Positions 43,351 to 51,090 of a stretch of 64,000 nt of DNA are shown one piece after another. This stretch comes from Allolobophora icterica (lineage: Eukaryota; Annelida; Clitellata; Crassiclitellata; Lumbricidae), in NCBI GenBank assembly GCA_963556255.1, contig OY744605.1, positions 2,915,187-2,979,186 on the forward strand, given 5' to 3'. The position numbers were made by a program, and so were the translations under genes. Every line of letters begins with the position of its first letter. Position 1 is the stretch's first letter. The notes beneath the pieces are model-generated. The model made no database searches. It was not told where the DNA came from and saw nothing but the letters and a program-made list of their open reading frames with translations.

Positions 43351-44243
43351 CTGTTCTTTACCGATCTCTTTTTGTCGTAATAGTTCATCGCATATACCAA
43401 CGATCTCATTTCTTACTCCCGTATTACCCGCGTCGTAGCTAGCGAAACGCAGACTCAACATTTCTACTAAAGCATTCGGATCTTGAGGAATTACGACGAC
43501 TCCTTTACCCGTCTTCGGCGTCTGTTTTCCAGTCTTCATTTCCCATATCGGTTTAATGATATTTCTGTACTTTTCGCTTCTTGACGATTTTGGTTTACTC
43601 GGATTGTTAGGTTGTCTCATGGCATTCGTCGCGTCTAGAATCTCGACGTAATCGGACATATCGTTGTCGTCGTAAATCGAACTGTTCGGTTTAGCCATAG
43701 TCACTAGCTCCCAAAGTCCTGGAGTACCTGTATAAGTCTTCTCTCCGACTATTATATCGTCGTTCTGGAACGATACGCGTGTGTCTCCGATATAAAATTT
43801 CCCGTCTTTCTTTGAATTTAGACCGAACGTCGTATCGGTAGACTTTTTATTAGAAGCGTATTGGGACAAGTATTTCGTTGCCACATCTCCTAATTCTAAC
43901 ATTCTAACGTCTTCTACAGGATCCTCGTAAGCCTCTATCGAGGGATACTGTGGAAGCTGTATGGCTTTTAACGACGACGATATCGATGCGGGAAGCGCTT
44001 TTAGAGCGTTAGATGTGGCTGCCGAGTTTTCCTTAATAGTAGACAACAAAGCGTTTTGTTCTTTCGATATGGTCGATTGTGAGTCCACGATCGGCTTGTA
44101 CAACTTTACCAAATCTCGCTGCAGTCCTATATCGCCTAGTTTCTCGGATAAATAATCTCGTTGAATGTTTTTCTTCGTCTTCAGAAACTCTTCAACGATA
44201 AAAAGTCTCTTTTGGTGGGATCGTTAATCTTTAGAAATGACAT
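43324..44243 (-). pseudogene. conserved Polinton-type gene with a frame break
   Basis: The 3' part (43324 to about 44199) is one open frame of more than 262 residues with helical N-terminus (KPIVDSQSTISKEQNALL), a small beta segment (GKFYIGDTRVSFQNDDIIVG) and helical C-terminus. It has no ATG until about residue 71. An ATG at 44243 with 14-17 plausible codons precedes it in another frame. The switch falls at the T5 run at 44200-44204 (minus strand) and needs a -1 shift, equivalent to loss of one T. The site is not a canonical slippery heptamer, so a mutation or assembly error is more likely than programmed shifting. Function unknown; the position in the capsid block suggests a structural or assembly role. 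Confidence 0.6.
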
Positions 44244-44262
44244 TATTTTAACTATGCGGTAT

Positions 44263-44301
44263 AATGTTTTAACACGTTTTTGGAACACGCGTTAAAACAT
44301 T
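44263..44301. terminator. palindrome 3' of the membrane-protein gene
   Basis: AATGTTTTAACACG (44263-44276) pairs with CGCGTTAAAACATT (44288-44301), 13 of 14 positions, 57 bp past the stop of the minus-strand gene at 44359. Third hairpin at a 3' end in this element. Confidence 0.5.
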
Positions 44302-44358
44302 GATATGGGATGAACGTGATTTTTTACGTTTTTATGTTTTATGTTTTACGTTTATGTT

Positions 44359-44925
44359 CTATGTTTTACGTTCTTCGTTTTTCATCGATTTCCCAAACGC
44401 ATCCTTCAACGACTCGGCTATAGTTTCTCGATTTTCTGATTTTCTGACTTCTTCTTTCATTTCGTTAAATTTCACGCGTTCGTTTAGAATTAACGAGTAT
44501 TCCTCGTCCGAAATATTACCGTCTTCCAAAGCTTTCGAGATGTAGTGACTGATCGCGTTGAGTCTTGCTTCGGCCAACGTTTTAATATTTTCATGCTTCT
44601 CCGCCTTTGGCGTGAGCTTTCTGTTGATCACACGCCCGATCACGCTGAAAACACCCGCTCCAACCGCCAGTGTTTGTAGACCTATCGCGATAGGTGCTGC
44701 GACTATCGTAGACAGAACCGTGATCGCTGAAGCAGTTGAACCCAACGCGACTAGAGTCGATATACCGTCTACTACGTTGATAATCCTAATGCCTTTACGA
44801 TACTTTTTACCTAGAGTCTCTCTTTTTTCACGTTCCCGGTTGAGCTCTTCTTGAATTTCAGTGATTTTCGAAAGTCGGTAAACGTGTGCGCTTCCATCGA
44901 TTTTCGTTTTCAGTGGGATCTCCAT
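44359..44925 (-). CDS. two-helix membrane protein (conserved in Polintons, unknown)
   Basis: 188 residues: an N-terminal charged helix (EIQEELNREREKRETLGKKY), a long Ala/Gly/Val-rich hydrophobic region at about 48-100 that fits two membrane helices, then a charged helical tail (LAEARLNAISHYISKALEDG). I recall similar proteins in animal Polintons but no assigned function. A role in virion membrane interaction or lysis is speculation. The start is the ATG at 44925 after TTATAAAAAG. Confidence 0.7.
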   Translation of the reverse strand: MEIPLKTKIDGSAHVYRLSKITEIQEELNREREKRETLGKKYRKGIRIINVVDGISTLVALGSTASAITVLSTIVAAPIAIGLQTLAVGAGVFSVIGRVINRKLTPKAEKHENIKTLAEARLNAISHYISKALEDGNISDEEYSLILNERVKFNEMKEEVRKSENRETIAESLKDAFGKSMKNEERKT

Positions 44926-44953
44926 TCTTTTTATAATAACGCGATATAATTTT

Positions 44954-45358
44954 TTAAACTGCGATATAATTAACGAAACATAACGAATCGCCTTCGATTA
45001 TATTAACTACCGAATCCGTGTCGTTTTGAATAGTAATTTCGATGTCTTCTACTTGTCCGGTAACGACTCCTTCTCGTAGACTGCATCCGCTCGCTTCGAT
45101 TTCCTGTCTAAGCGAAACTAGACACGACCCTTTAGTCATTCGAACACCTAGTCCTAGCGCTACTGTAGCTGTTTCTCTAGGCTGAATCGTTATCGGTTGT
45201 TGCGCAAAAATCTCCCATCTCAGTCCACCTAGTTGCCTGCAGGGTGTATGCGTCACTTTTTTCAACGTCCAATGCACCTCTTTCGGTTGGGTTCTAACTT
45301 CGACTCGACGAGCGGGTTTCGTTATAAATTTATGGATAGGTCTGTTGAATCCTGACAT
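44954..45358 (-). CDS. dUTPase-fold protein without catalytic motifs
   Basis: 134 residues. After a basic N-terminus, the order ITIQPRETATVALGLGVRM, CLVSLRQEIEASGCSLREG, EDIEITIQNDT and VVNIIEGDSLCFVNYI follows the beta-strand order of trimeric dUTPases ('I.Pg....v.tGi.v', 'RS.lA...gi', 'GeI.v.l.N', 'I..GdriaQl'). The key dUTPase residues are missing: no AGYDL motif, no RSG motif, no GVID-DY aspartate, and no C-terminal glycine-rich motif. It is therefore probably a structural or binding protein with this fold. The fold call is by eye. Preceded by CTCGTATAAAAAA next to the ATG. Confidence 0.5.
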   Translation of the reverse strand: MSGFNRPIHKFITKPARRVEVRTQPKEVHWTLKKVTHTPCRQLGGLRWEIFAQQPITIQPRETATVALGLGVRMTKGSCLVSLRQEIEASGCSLREGVVTGQVEDIEITIQNDTDSVVNIIEGDSLCFVNYIAV

Positions 45359-45379
45359 TTTTTTATACGAGGATTATTT

Positions 45380-45982
45380 TTAAAGCAACATACCGAGAAT
45401 CGGAATATTTTGGAATGGCGAATTAGGACCTAGTAAAAACCCGCTACCCGTTTTCATATACAACCCGCTACCCGTTTTCATATACAATCCCGTTCCCACC
45501 GTACTACCTTTCGACCACGGAGACAGATACAACCCATTTCCATCCGGTCTTACTTTACAAGCCAGGCCGCCTTTATTAACGTACACTACTCCCGATCCGC
45601 TTATTTTATCGACAATTTTCGAAGTAGCCGCGGAACCTAATCCGCTTAAAGCGCCTTGTGCTAAACTAGGCATTACGCTAGAAAGAAGAAATTTTCCGGC
45701 AGTAGCTAGAAATGGTAATATAGCTCCGATAAAACCGCCTTCGACTTTAGCGTTATATATTAATTGCGTTTTACTCATTTTGATCGTCGTGCCCTTTCCA
45801 TTCTGACAAGCATTCTTCATTTTATTAATTTGCGCTTTCGTAAAAGCTAACATGTGGTCTCCATCCATATCATCGTGAGATAGTCTAATACTAACGCCAT
45901 CGCTTCCCGCTTCGAGCGCTCGTTTAATCTTGTCTTTTTGCCCGTCTGAAATATTAACATAGAATTTTGTGTACTGAGTCAT
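45380..45982 (-). CDS. Gly-rich hydrophobic protein (probable minor virion protein)
   Basis: 200 residues. The N-terminal half (TKFYVNISDGQKDKIKRALE ... KMSKTQLIYNAKVEGG) is charged. Residues 83-125 are hydrophobic with GxxxG spacing (FLATAGKFLLSSVMPSLAQG). The C-terminus has Gly-rich repeats, including two identical SGLYMKTG units. VEGG|F at residues 80-84, just before the hydrophobic part, resembles an adenain-type processing site. Similar proteins occur in other animal Polintons. Membrane penetration after protease cleavage is a reasonable guess by analogy with adenovirus pVI but unproven. ATG directly follows TATATATAAA-like sequence. Confidence 0.65.
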   Translation of the reverse strand: MTQYTKFYVNISDGQKDKIKRALEAGSDGVSIRLSHDDMDGDHMLAFTKAQINKMKNACQNGKGTTIKMSKTQLIYNAKVEGGFIGAILPFLATAGKFLLSSVMPSLAQGALSGLGSAATSKIVDKISGSGVVYVNKGGLACKVRPDGNGLYLSPWSKGSTVGTGLYMKTGSGLYMKTGSGFLLGPNSPFQNIPILGMLL

Positions 45983-46014
45983 TTTATATATAACTAAGAT
46001 AAACTTTTAAGTCT

Positions 46015-46815
46015 TCACACTTCTCTAATATGAAACTTGATCGACATCGCTTCCCCTCTAATGTTAATTAGTTTTCCATTTTGGTCGGTAAGTCTCGTTT
46101 CCATCGATGAAATCGTATTCATCGTAATGGGGAGATAAATTAAATTAGCCGGGATTTGGATGATCTTATAACCAGGTCCAACGGTAGGAAAAAACGAATA
46201 TATCACGTTCGTCGTCGATCCATTCGAGTACGAACCCCCGATTATATCGCTAGTTACTCGAAAGCTGTCTATGTTCATTATGTTCACAATATTCTCCGAT
46301 TCGTTATACCCAGCTATGTATAGGTAACTTTCGAAACCTAGAACGGTTCTAATCGAGTTCGCGGTTCTAAAATCGACCTCGTAATTCTGCGCGATAGTCA
46401 ACACCGCCTTCAACGTATTAGTGTTCGGTTCTAACGTAATGCGATATTCTTCGTTTCCGGCATCGTAATGGCCGTTCTCTTTCATGATTTTCTTCACGTA
46501 GTCGTTTATATCCTCGAGCTCATAGGACCCTTCCGGAATATCTACGTCAAACCACGTCACGCCATGATCCGGCGAATACCTGAAGTTGTTGTTGCTCGCG
46601 TCTATGTTAGGAAACACGTAGTAAGTATACAAATCGACTAGAGCCATTTCATACTTTTTGGTTTTATCTAGTTCGATTACAGGATTGTTCCTCGTTATTA
46701 TTCGTGCGGTTCTGTCCTTTTCGTTACCCACTAAAATGTAAAACGACGATTTAGGATTCGTGTTAGTCGCAGTCTGTGCTGTGTTCACCTGTATCTTCAC
46801 GAGGAGTTCTTCCAT
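46015..46815 (-). CDS. minor capsid (penton) protein, single jelly-roll (PX/mCP)
   Basis: 266 residues matching the Polinton penton-type protein: YEMALVDLYTYYVFPNI, NNNFRYSPDHGVTW, IPEGSYELEDINDYVKKIM and a C-terminal MSIKFHIREV. It would occupy the fivefold vertices of the capsid. It lies 18 bp from the packaging ATPase start, on the same strand, the usual pairing in these elements. The frame is complete. Assigned from remembered family patterns. Confidence 0.85.
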   Translation of the reverse strand: MEELLVKIQVNTAQTATNTNPKSSFYILVGNEKDRTARIITRNNPVIELDKTKKYEMALVDLYTYYVFPNIDASNNNFRYSPDHGVTWFDVDIPEGSYELEDINDYVKKIMKENGHYDAGNEEYRITLEPNTNTLKAVLTIAQNYEVDFRTANSIRTVLGFESYLYIAGYNESENIVNIMNIDSFRVTSDIIGGSYSNGSTTNVIYSFFPTVGPGYKIIQIPANLIYLPITMNTISSMETRLTDQNGKLINIRGEAMSIKFHIREV

Positions 46816-46833
46816 TTTTACTAGTATATTATA

Positions 46834-47622
46834 TTATTTTAATTCAGAATTGGGGATGTAAAATTCATCTAATCCACAACGGTATTTACCGCTGCTCCTT
46901 TCACTCGTTAAGTCGATAACTACGAATTGATGCGGTTGTTTCCACGACTCCACGCATAGTTTTTTAAATTCCTCTATAGACATGTCCGTACTTACATGAT
47001 CGTTGTAGATATGGGAAACATTCTTCATGTCTTGGGGAAATAAACAAATAAAGTTTGCGTTCTCTCTGATAGTCTGCCTAGGCAATTTAAAATAATTCTG
47101 GGCGAGGTACAAACAGTCGACGTTACTATGTCTGCCCCTAATATAATACGTTTCGCATTTGTTCTGCTTTTCTAATTGTAAATCGTCAAAAATCATCAAG
47201 TTCTTCTTTTCACGGCTCAACTCTCTCGGATCCGGTACATCATTCGCGGATTCGTAAAACCTGCATTCGATATCCGACTTGTCTCTTAACTCTTTCGCTA
47301 TCTCTTCTACAACGCACGCCGGAGAAATATTAGACCTCATTATCTCATCTCGAATGTTAAACAGCTTGATGATCGTTTCTTTTGGTAGTTTTTCTTCGAA
47401 TGCCTTCTTAAGAATTTTGTACTCCAGCTGAAATAGAGATTTTCCGAATACTTGTAAATTGTTATAATCGAGCCATCCAGGTCTCAAAAGTAAGTTTAAC
47501 AATAACATCGTCTTACCACATCCCGATTTCCCTACTATTACACCCCTTATACTTTTAGGTAATAGGTTGATATTAAATCTTTTCGATTGTAAATCGTTCC
47601 ACGTTAAGTCTTTCACTTCCAT
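46834..47622 (-). CDS. A32/FtsK-HerA-type genome-packaging ATPase
   Basis: 262 residues. Walker A is G31KSGCGKT38 (GVIVGKSGCGKT) and Walker B is LMIFDD with D146/D147. An Asn/Gln-containing segment (LYLAQNYFKLP) follows where the family has its sensor. This motor pumps DNA into the capsid. The start ATG (47620-47622) is 34 bp from the divergent PLA2 gene start, so both promoters share that interval. Complete and apparently functional. Confidence 0.93.
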   Translation of the reverse strand: MEVKDLTWNDLQSKRFNINLLPKSIRGVIVGKSGCGKTMLLLNLLLRPGWLDYNNLQVFGKSLFQLEYKILKKAFEEKLPKETIIKLFNIRDEIMRSNISPACVVEEIAKELRDKSDIECRFYESANDVPDPRELSREKKNLMIFDDLQLEKQNKCETYYIRGRHSNVDCLYLAQNYFKLPRQTIRENANFICLFPQDMKNVSHIYNDHVSTDMSIEEFKKLCVESWKQPHQFVVIDLTSERSSGKYRCGLDEFYIPNSELK

Positions 47623-47656
47623 TTTAAATATATAAAAGTTCTATATTAAAACTGAA
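47623..47656. promoter_or_regulatory. 34-bp bidirectional promoter interval
   Basis: This is the whole space between two divergent ATGs. It contains TATATTTAAA reading toward the ATPase and ATATATAAAAG / CTATATTAAAA reading toward the PLA2 gene. The 5' untranslated regions must be extremely short if transcription starts here. Confidence 0.6.
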
Positions 47657-48202
47657 ATGTATTGCGTAAAGTGTAAAAGACAGACTCAAACAAAAGATAT
47701 ACAAGATGTCGTGGCTAAGAATGGGAGACCCATGCAACGAGGTGTATGCGTTGTATGTGGGAAAACAAAAACTCAATTCGTAAAAGGAACCACTGCGAAA
47801 GGCGGAGATGTAGTTGGTTCGTTGAATGCAGCCACTAGTAAGATAAAGTTACCTTGGGCTAAATATCCAGGTGAGATGCATCTTCCAGGTCACTCGTTTA
47901 CAGGACCCGGGACAAGACTAGATTTGAGACTGAATCCCGACGGCACTCCTAAAGATTGGAGTAACCCCATCAACAGAGTAGATAACGCGGCTTACCATCA
48001 TGATTTGGCTTACGATCGACACACCGATACGGCTTCTAGGAATGTTGCCGATAGAGCAATGATTAATGATTTGAATAATATTCCTAATCCTACTATCCGA
48101 GAGCGTATGGAGAGAGCGGTAGTTAAACCTATATTGTCTGTTAAATCGAGTCTCGGGTTAGGTTTAAAAAAAGCCCCGACCCGAAATGGACTGATCAATT
48201 AG
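47657..48202 (+). CDS. zinc-ribbon (DUF5679-like) plus phospholipase A2 protein
   Basis: 181 residues. An N-terminal zinc ribbon uses C3/C6 and C31/C34. Residues ~76-135 form a parvovirus-VP1-like phospholipase A2: calcium loop around G83-P-G85 (HSFTGPGTRLD) and catalytic H115-D116 in DNAAYHHDLAYD. PLA2 domains of this type breach endosomal membranes during virus entry, so a role in entry is likely. The frame ends at TAG 48200-48202. Just before, T TTA AAA AAA (48163-48172) is a canonical -1 slippery sequence, and the -1 frame runs on into the integrase. Confidence 0.85.
   Translation: MYCVKCKRQTQTKDIQDVVAKNGRPMQRGVCVVCGKTKTQFVKGTTAKGGDVVGSLNAATSKIKLPWAKYPGEMHLPGHSFTGPGTRLDLRLNPDGTPKDWSNPINRVDNAAYHHDLAYDRHTDTASRNVADRAMINDLNNIPNPTIRERMERAVVKPILSVKSSLGLGLKKAPTRNGLIN
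48163..48172 (+). promoter_or_regulatory. candidate -1 ribosomal frameshift site
   Basis: In the PLA2 frame the codons are GGT TTA AAA AAA GCC, giving T TTA AAA and overlapping A AAA AAA, both of the X XXY YYZ class. A -1 shift enters the integrase frame, which has no ATG of its own before its first catalytic Asp. I see no obvious strong pseudoknot in the following 60 bases. Confidence 0.55.
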
Positions 48203-49095
48203 CGGATGAATTGCATAAACCGGTAGTAAAGCATTTTAAAAAGAGAAAAGTGTACGTTAGTGGAATAGATGAGATATGGGCTGCTGATTTAGTCGATATG
48301 CAAGCCTTCGCTAAAGAAAACGATGGTGTGAAATACGTATTAACCGTTATAGATGTGTTTTCAAAGTACGGATGGATCGTGCCATTGAACGATAAGAGTG
48401 GGAAATCTACAGCAAGCGGCTTCGTGAAGATACTCGAGAGTGGGCGAAAGCCTGTTAAATTATGGGTAGATAATGGGAAAGAGTTTTATAACAAAGACGT
48501 TAAGAATTTAGTTGGGTTATACTCTACGGAGAATGAAGAAAAATCTTGCGTTGTCGAGAGATGGAACAGGACGATGAAAGATAAAATGTTTAAGTACTTT
48601 ACAGCTAATTCGACGAGAAGATATATCGACGTTTTAGACGCAATGGTTAGTAATTACAACAACACTAGACATTCTTCCATTAAAATGACGCCCGCTAAGG
48701 CTAGTATGAAAGCGAATGAAAAGACTGTATATATGAATTTATACGGCGAACAGGTCTCAGAGCCTATTGCGCCTAGATTCTCGGTTGGAGATAAAGTCAG
48801 AATAACGAAGAAGAAAAACATATTTGAAAAAGGATATACACCTAGATGGACTGAGGAAATGTTCACAATTGCGCAAGTTCAGTATACAATTCCAGCAACT
48901 TATAAGATTACTGATTCTAACGGTGAGGAGATACAAGGCTCATTCTATGAACAGGAGCTACAGAAGACGACTCAAGAAATATTTAGGATCGAAAAAGTGA
49001 TTAGAAAACGTGGGAAGAAATCACTCGTTAAATGGTTAGGATATTCAGACTCGTTCAATTCTTGGGTGGATAATGAATCATTAATTAATCTATAA
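48172..49095 (+). CDS. retroviral-type integrase with chromodomain (Polinton INT)
   Basis: The open frame runs from just after a stop at 48142 to TAA 49093-49095, about 300 residues downstream of the shift site. Counting from the TTG at 48211, the catalytic acids are D26 (IWAADLVD), D87 (LWVDNGKEF) and E116 (CVVERWNR). The C-terminus (IEKVIRKRG, VKWLGYSDSFNSWV) is a chromodomain, expected to direct integration to modified chromatin. No ATG lies upstream of D26; the first in-frame ATG would remove it. Expression by -1 frameshift from the PLA2 gene, a non-AUG start or splicing is therefore required. Only 28 residues separate D87 and E116. Confidence 0.93.
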   Translation, partial: SPDPKWTDQLADELHKPVVKHFKKRKVYVSGIDEIWAADLVDMQAFAKENDGVKYVLTVIDVFSKYGWIVPLNDKSGKSTASGFVKILESGRKPVKLWVDNGKEFYNKDVKNLVGLYSTENEEKSCVVERWNRTMKDKMFKYFTANSTRRYIDVLDAMVSNYNNTRHSSIKMTPAKASMKANEKTVYMNLYGEQVSEPIAPRFSVGDKVRITKKKNIFEKGYTPRWTEEMFTIAQVQYTIPATYKITDSNGEEIQGSFYEQELQKTTQEIFRIEKVIRKRGKKSLVKWLGYSDSFNSWVDNESLINL

Positions 49096-49114
49096 TCAGA
49101 AACTGCAAGAAATT

Positions 49115-49301
49115 ATTCCCAGCCGCGTAATCGTTCAATGACTCATAGGCGCATGGTCGAAACTGCGGGAATTTCCAATAGTTTCGATGACTCATACGAT
49201 GGTCGTGACGTCACGTGGTTATTGCGTGGTTATTGCGTGGTTATTGCATTATGAACCTGGTTATTGGGTGGTTGTTCCAGAATAGTCTAAATACAACTAC
49301 T
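49115..49301 (-). repeat. Polinton right terminal inverted repeat
   Basis: 187 bp, the inverted copy of 34599-34786 with a few substitutions and one single-base difference. It retains the three 11-bp units (49215-49247), CRE TGACGTCA (49206-49213), TGACTCA at 49139-49145 and 49188-49194, and GGGAATTTCC (49167-49176). One arm of the 14-bp stem is changed (GCATGG in place of GAGTCA). Confidence 0.95.
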
Positions 49302-49307
49302 CAGACC
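49302..49307. repeat. right target-site duplication of Polinton
   Basis: CAGACC directly outside the right terminus. Confidence 0.95.
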
Positions 49308-49825
49308 ATTTTAAACTGGACCAAATCGGATCAGGTCGTACCAGATCAGAGTAAGATTAGTTCAGCATTTCTTCTCAGACCACTCTACACCAGACCAACA
49401 CAGACCATACCATAGCAAATCAGACCAGACCAGAGACCAATTCAGACCAAAAACTAGACCATGTACCTCACACCAACATACAAGACCCAAGCCACGACTG
49501 GCAGCGTTTTCGACCAACAAATTCTGCACCCATTACAGGCCTTTGTCCACCCGATAAACGTACAGTAAAACGCAGTGTCTAAGAACTGTGTCAGCGACTC
49601 TTAAGTTCATAACACACCTCCTCCCGGCCAACCCTCCCCCGCGACCGATCCTCCAAAGGCGAGAAGAGGTACGGATCCGCACGACCCACCGCATAGTAGG
49701 GCCTACGCATCAGAGATCCCGTTCTAGGACACGAGATATAGAATTAATCACAACTTCAAGATTGACGTCTATACACTTCAAAAAACTATGTTAATGCACA
49801 TTCCAAAATATCTATCGATATAAAT

Positions 49826-49830
<5 letters not shown>
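49308..49830 (+). repeat. repeat family P (Polinton target), copy 1
   Basis: An AGACCA-rich start, then CTGTGTCAGCGACTCTTAAG, GCGAGAAGAGGTACGG and ATGTTAATGCACATTCCA, ending at (TA)n. The same order in reverse complement fills 58235-58770. The Polinton is inserted in the left part of this copy; its other half is at about 34540-34598. Confidence 0.8.
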
Positions 49831-49860
<30 letters not shown>

Positions 49861-50137
49861 GTGTGTGTGTGTGTGTTTGTGTCATTGTGTGTATGTTTGT
49901 GTGTGTGTGTGTTTGTGTACAGTACATACAATATTTGCAATATATACAATGTACGCGTTGCCTATTTTCAAACATAACCACGACGATATATATATACCGG
50001 TCAAATGTCCTTCCTTTTGGACGCATCGCCGTAGCGCGTCAACAAGTCCACATATTTTATCTTTCAGAATGCATTGTAATCCAGCTTTATACACACGCAC
50101 ACACACACATACACATATATATATATATCCATTTATT

Positions 50138-50220
<83 letters not shown>
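49828..50220. repeat. (TA)n, (GT)n and (AC)n microsatellites
   Basis: (AT)n at 49828-49860, (GT)n 49861-49920, and (TA)n 50141-50219, with a short unique stretch between. Confidence 0.95.
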
Positions 50221-50222
<2 letters not shown>

Positions 50223-50572
50223 CTTTTTATTCCAAAGCTAACGTCGCCATATATATGACATCAAAGGTTGTTGACAACAATATAAAAGTATGTATAATAC
50301 AACGGAAACAGACACTGGCAACATCTCTTGTTGGATGAGCGTCAGCCATATTTATAGTTATATAAAAATCTTAAAAGAGGTGTTCCAAAAATCAGCATCC
50401 AGTTTAACTTTAGAGGTCTTAAGGCCAAAAAGGAGGATATGTGCTCCGTTTGCCGGACGTCTGCCAACCCTATATACTAGCATTATTATTCTGGTGTATA
50501 TATGTATACATAGACAAAAATATATATTATCAGCGTGTCCACAGAGTGCGGTGGCAGTTGGTTCAATAAACG

Positions 50573-51090
50573 CAGTGCTTCCCAACCTGTGTGCCGCGGC
50601 ACACAAGTGTGCCGCGAGCGCGGTAGAAGTGTGCCGTGGCCGAATGTCGGAAATCAGAAGTTTTAAATGACAGTAATATTACACAATCATAAAATGCACT
50701 ATTCCATGCTGATAAATTGGTGCAGTCAAGTATCATTTCTCACCAGACTGATTTAGCTGTATGTGAGTCTGCGTTGACCACCGTGTGTTGCATTTACTAA
50801 CTATTCGATGAACTAACTTACTTATTTACTCTGTCTATGACATCATCGTTAGTAAGCTCCATGATTACGCATATTTGAGTCATCGTATATTCAAATTCAA
50901 TTTCTATGTTTCCTCGCGCAGCTGGAGCTGATCCAGGTGCAGTTGTGTTAAGTGACATTGTTATTGAGCATTTATCAGATTTGGTAGATAAGTTTCAATA
51001 TTATTTTCAAAGTTTAAATGTCTCGAATAATGACTGGTCAGAAACCCATTTCATCACCAACTACAGATTGCGGAAAAGAAACAGCTGAAT
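50573..51090 (+). pseudogene. decayed hAT transposon with transposase remnant
   Basis: The start CAGTGCTTCCCAACCTGTGT followed by GCCGCGGCACAC is typical of Charlie/ZBED-like hAT 5' ends. The frame at 50906-51088 contains HLSDLVDKFQYYFQSLNVSN, resembling a ZBED5/SCAND3-like transposase segment ('HLxxLxxxFxxYFP'). No right terminus or target duplication was found. Confidence 0.5.

Larger units (their letters stand above)
34599..49301 (+). mobile_element. Maverick/Polinton (adintovirus-like) element, 14.7 kb
   Basis: The element is bounded by ~187-bp terminal inverted repeats that begin AGTAGTTGTATTTAGAC. It is flanked by a perfect 6-bp duplication CAGACC (34593-34598 and 49302-49307), the size known for Polinton integrases. 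It encodes the Polinton hallmark set: protein-primed PolB, retroviral-type integrase, packaging ATPase and adenain-like protease, plus major and minor jelly-roll capsid proteins. About 95% of the interior is coding. The two TIRs differ at only a few positions and most ORFs are open, so the insertion is young. Two genes show frame offsets, so whether it can still produce particles is not known. Confidence 0.97.
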
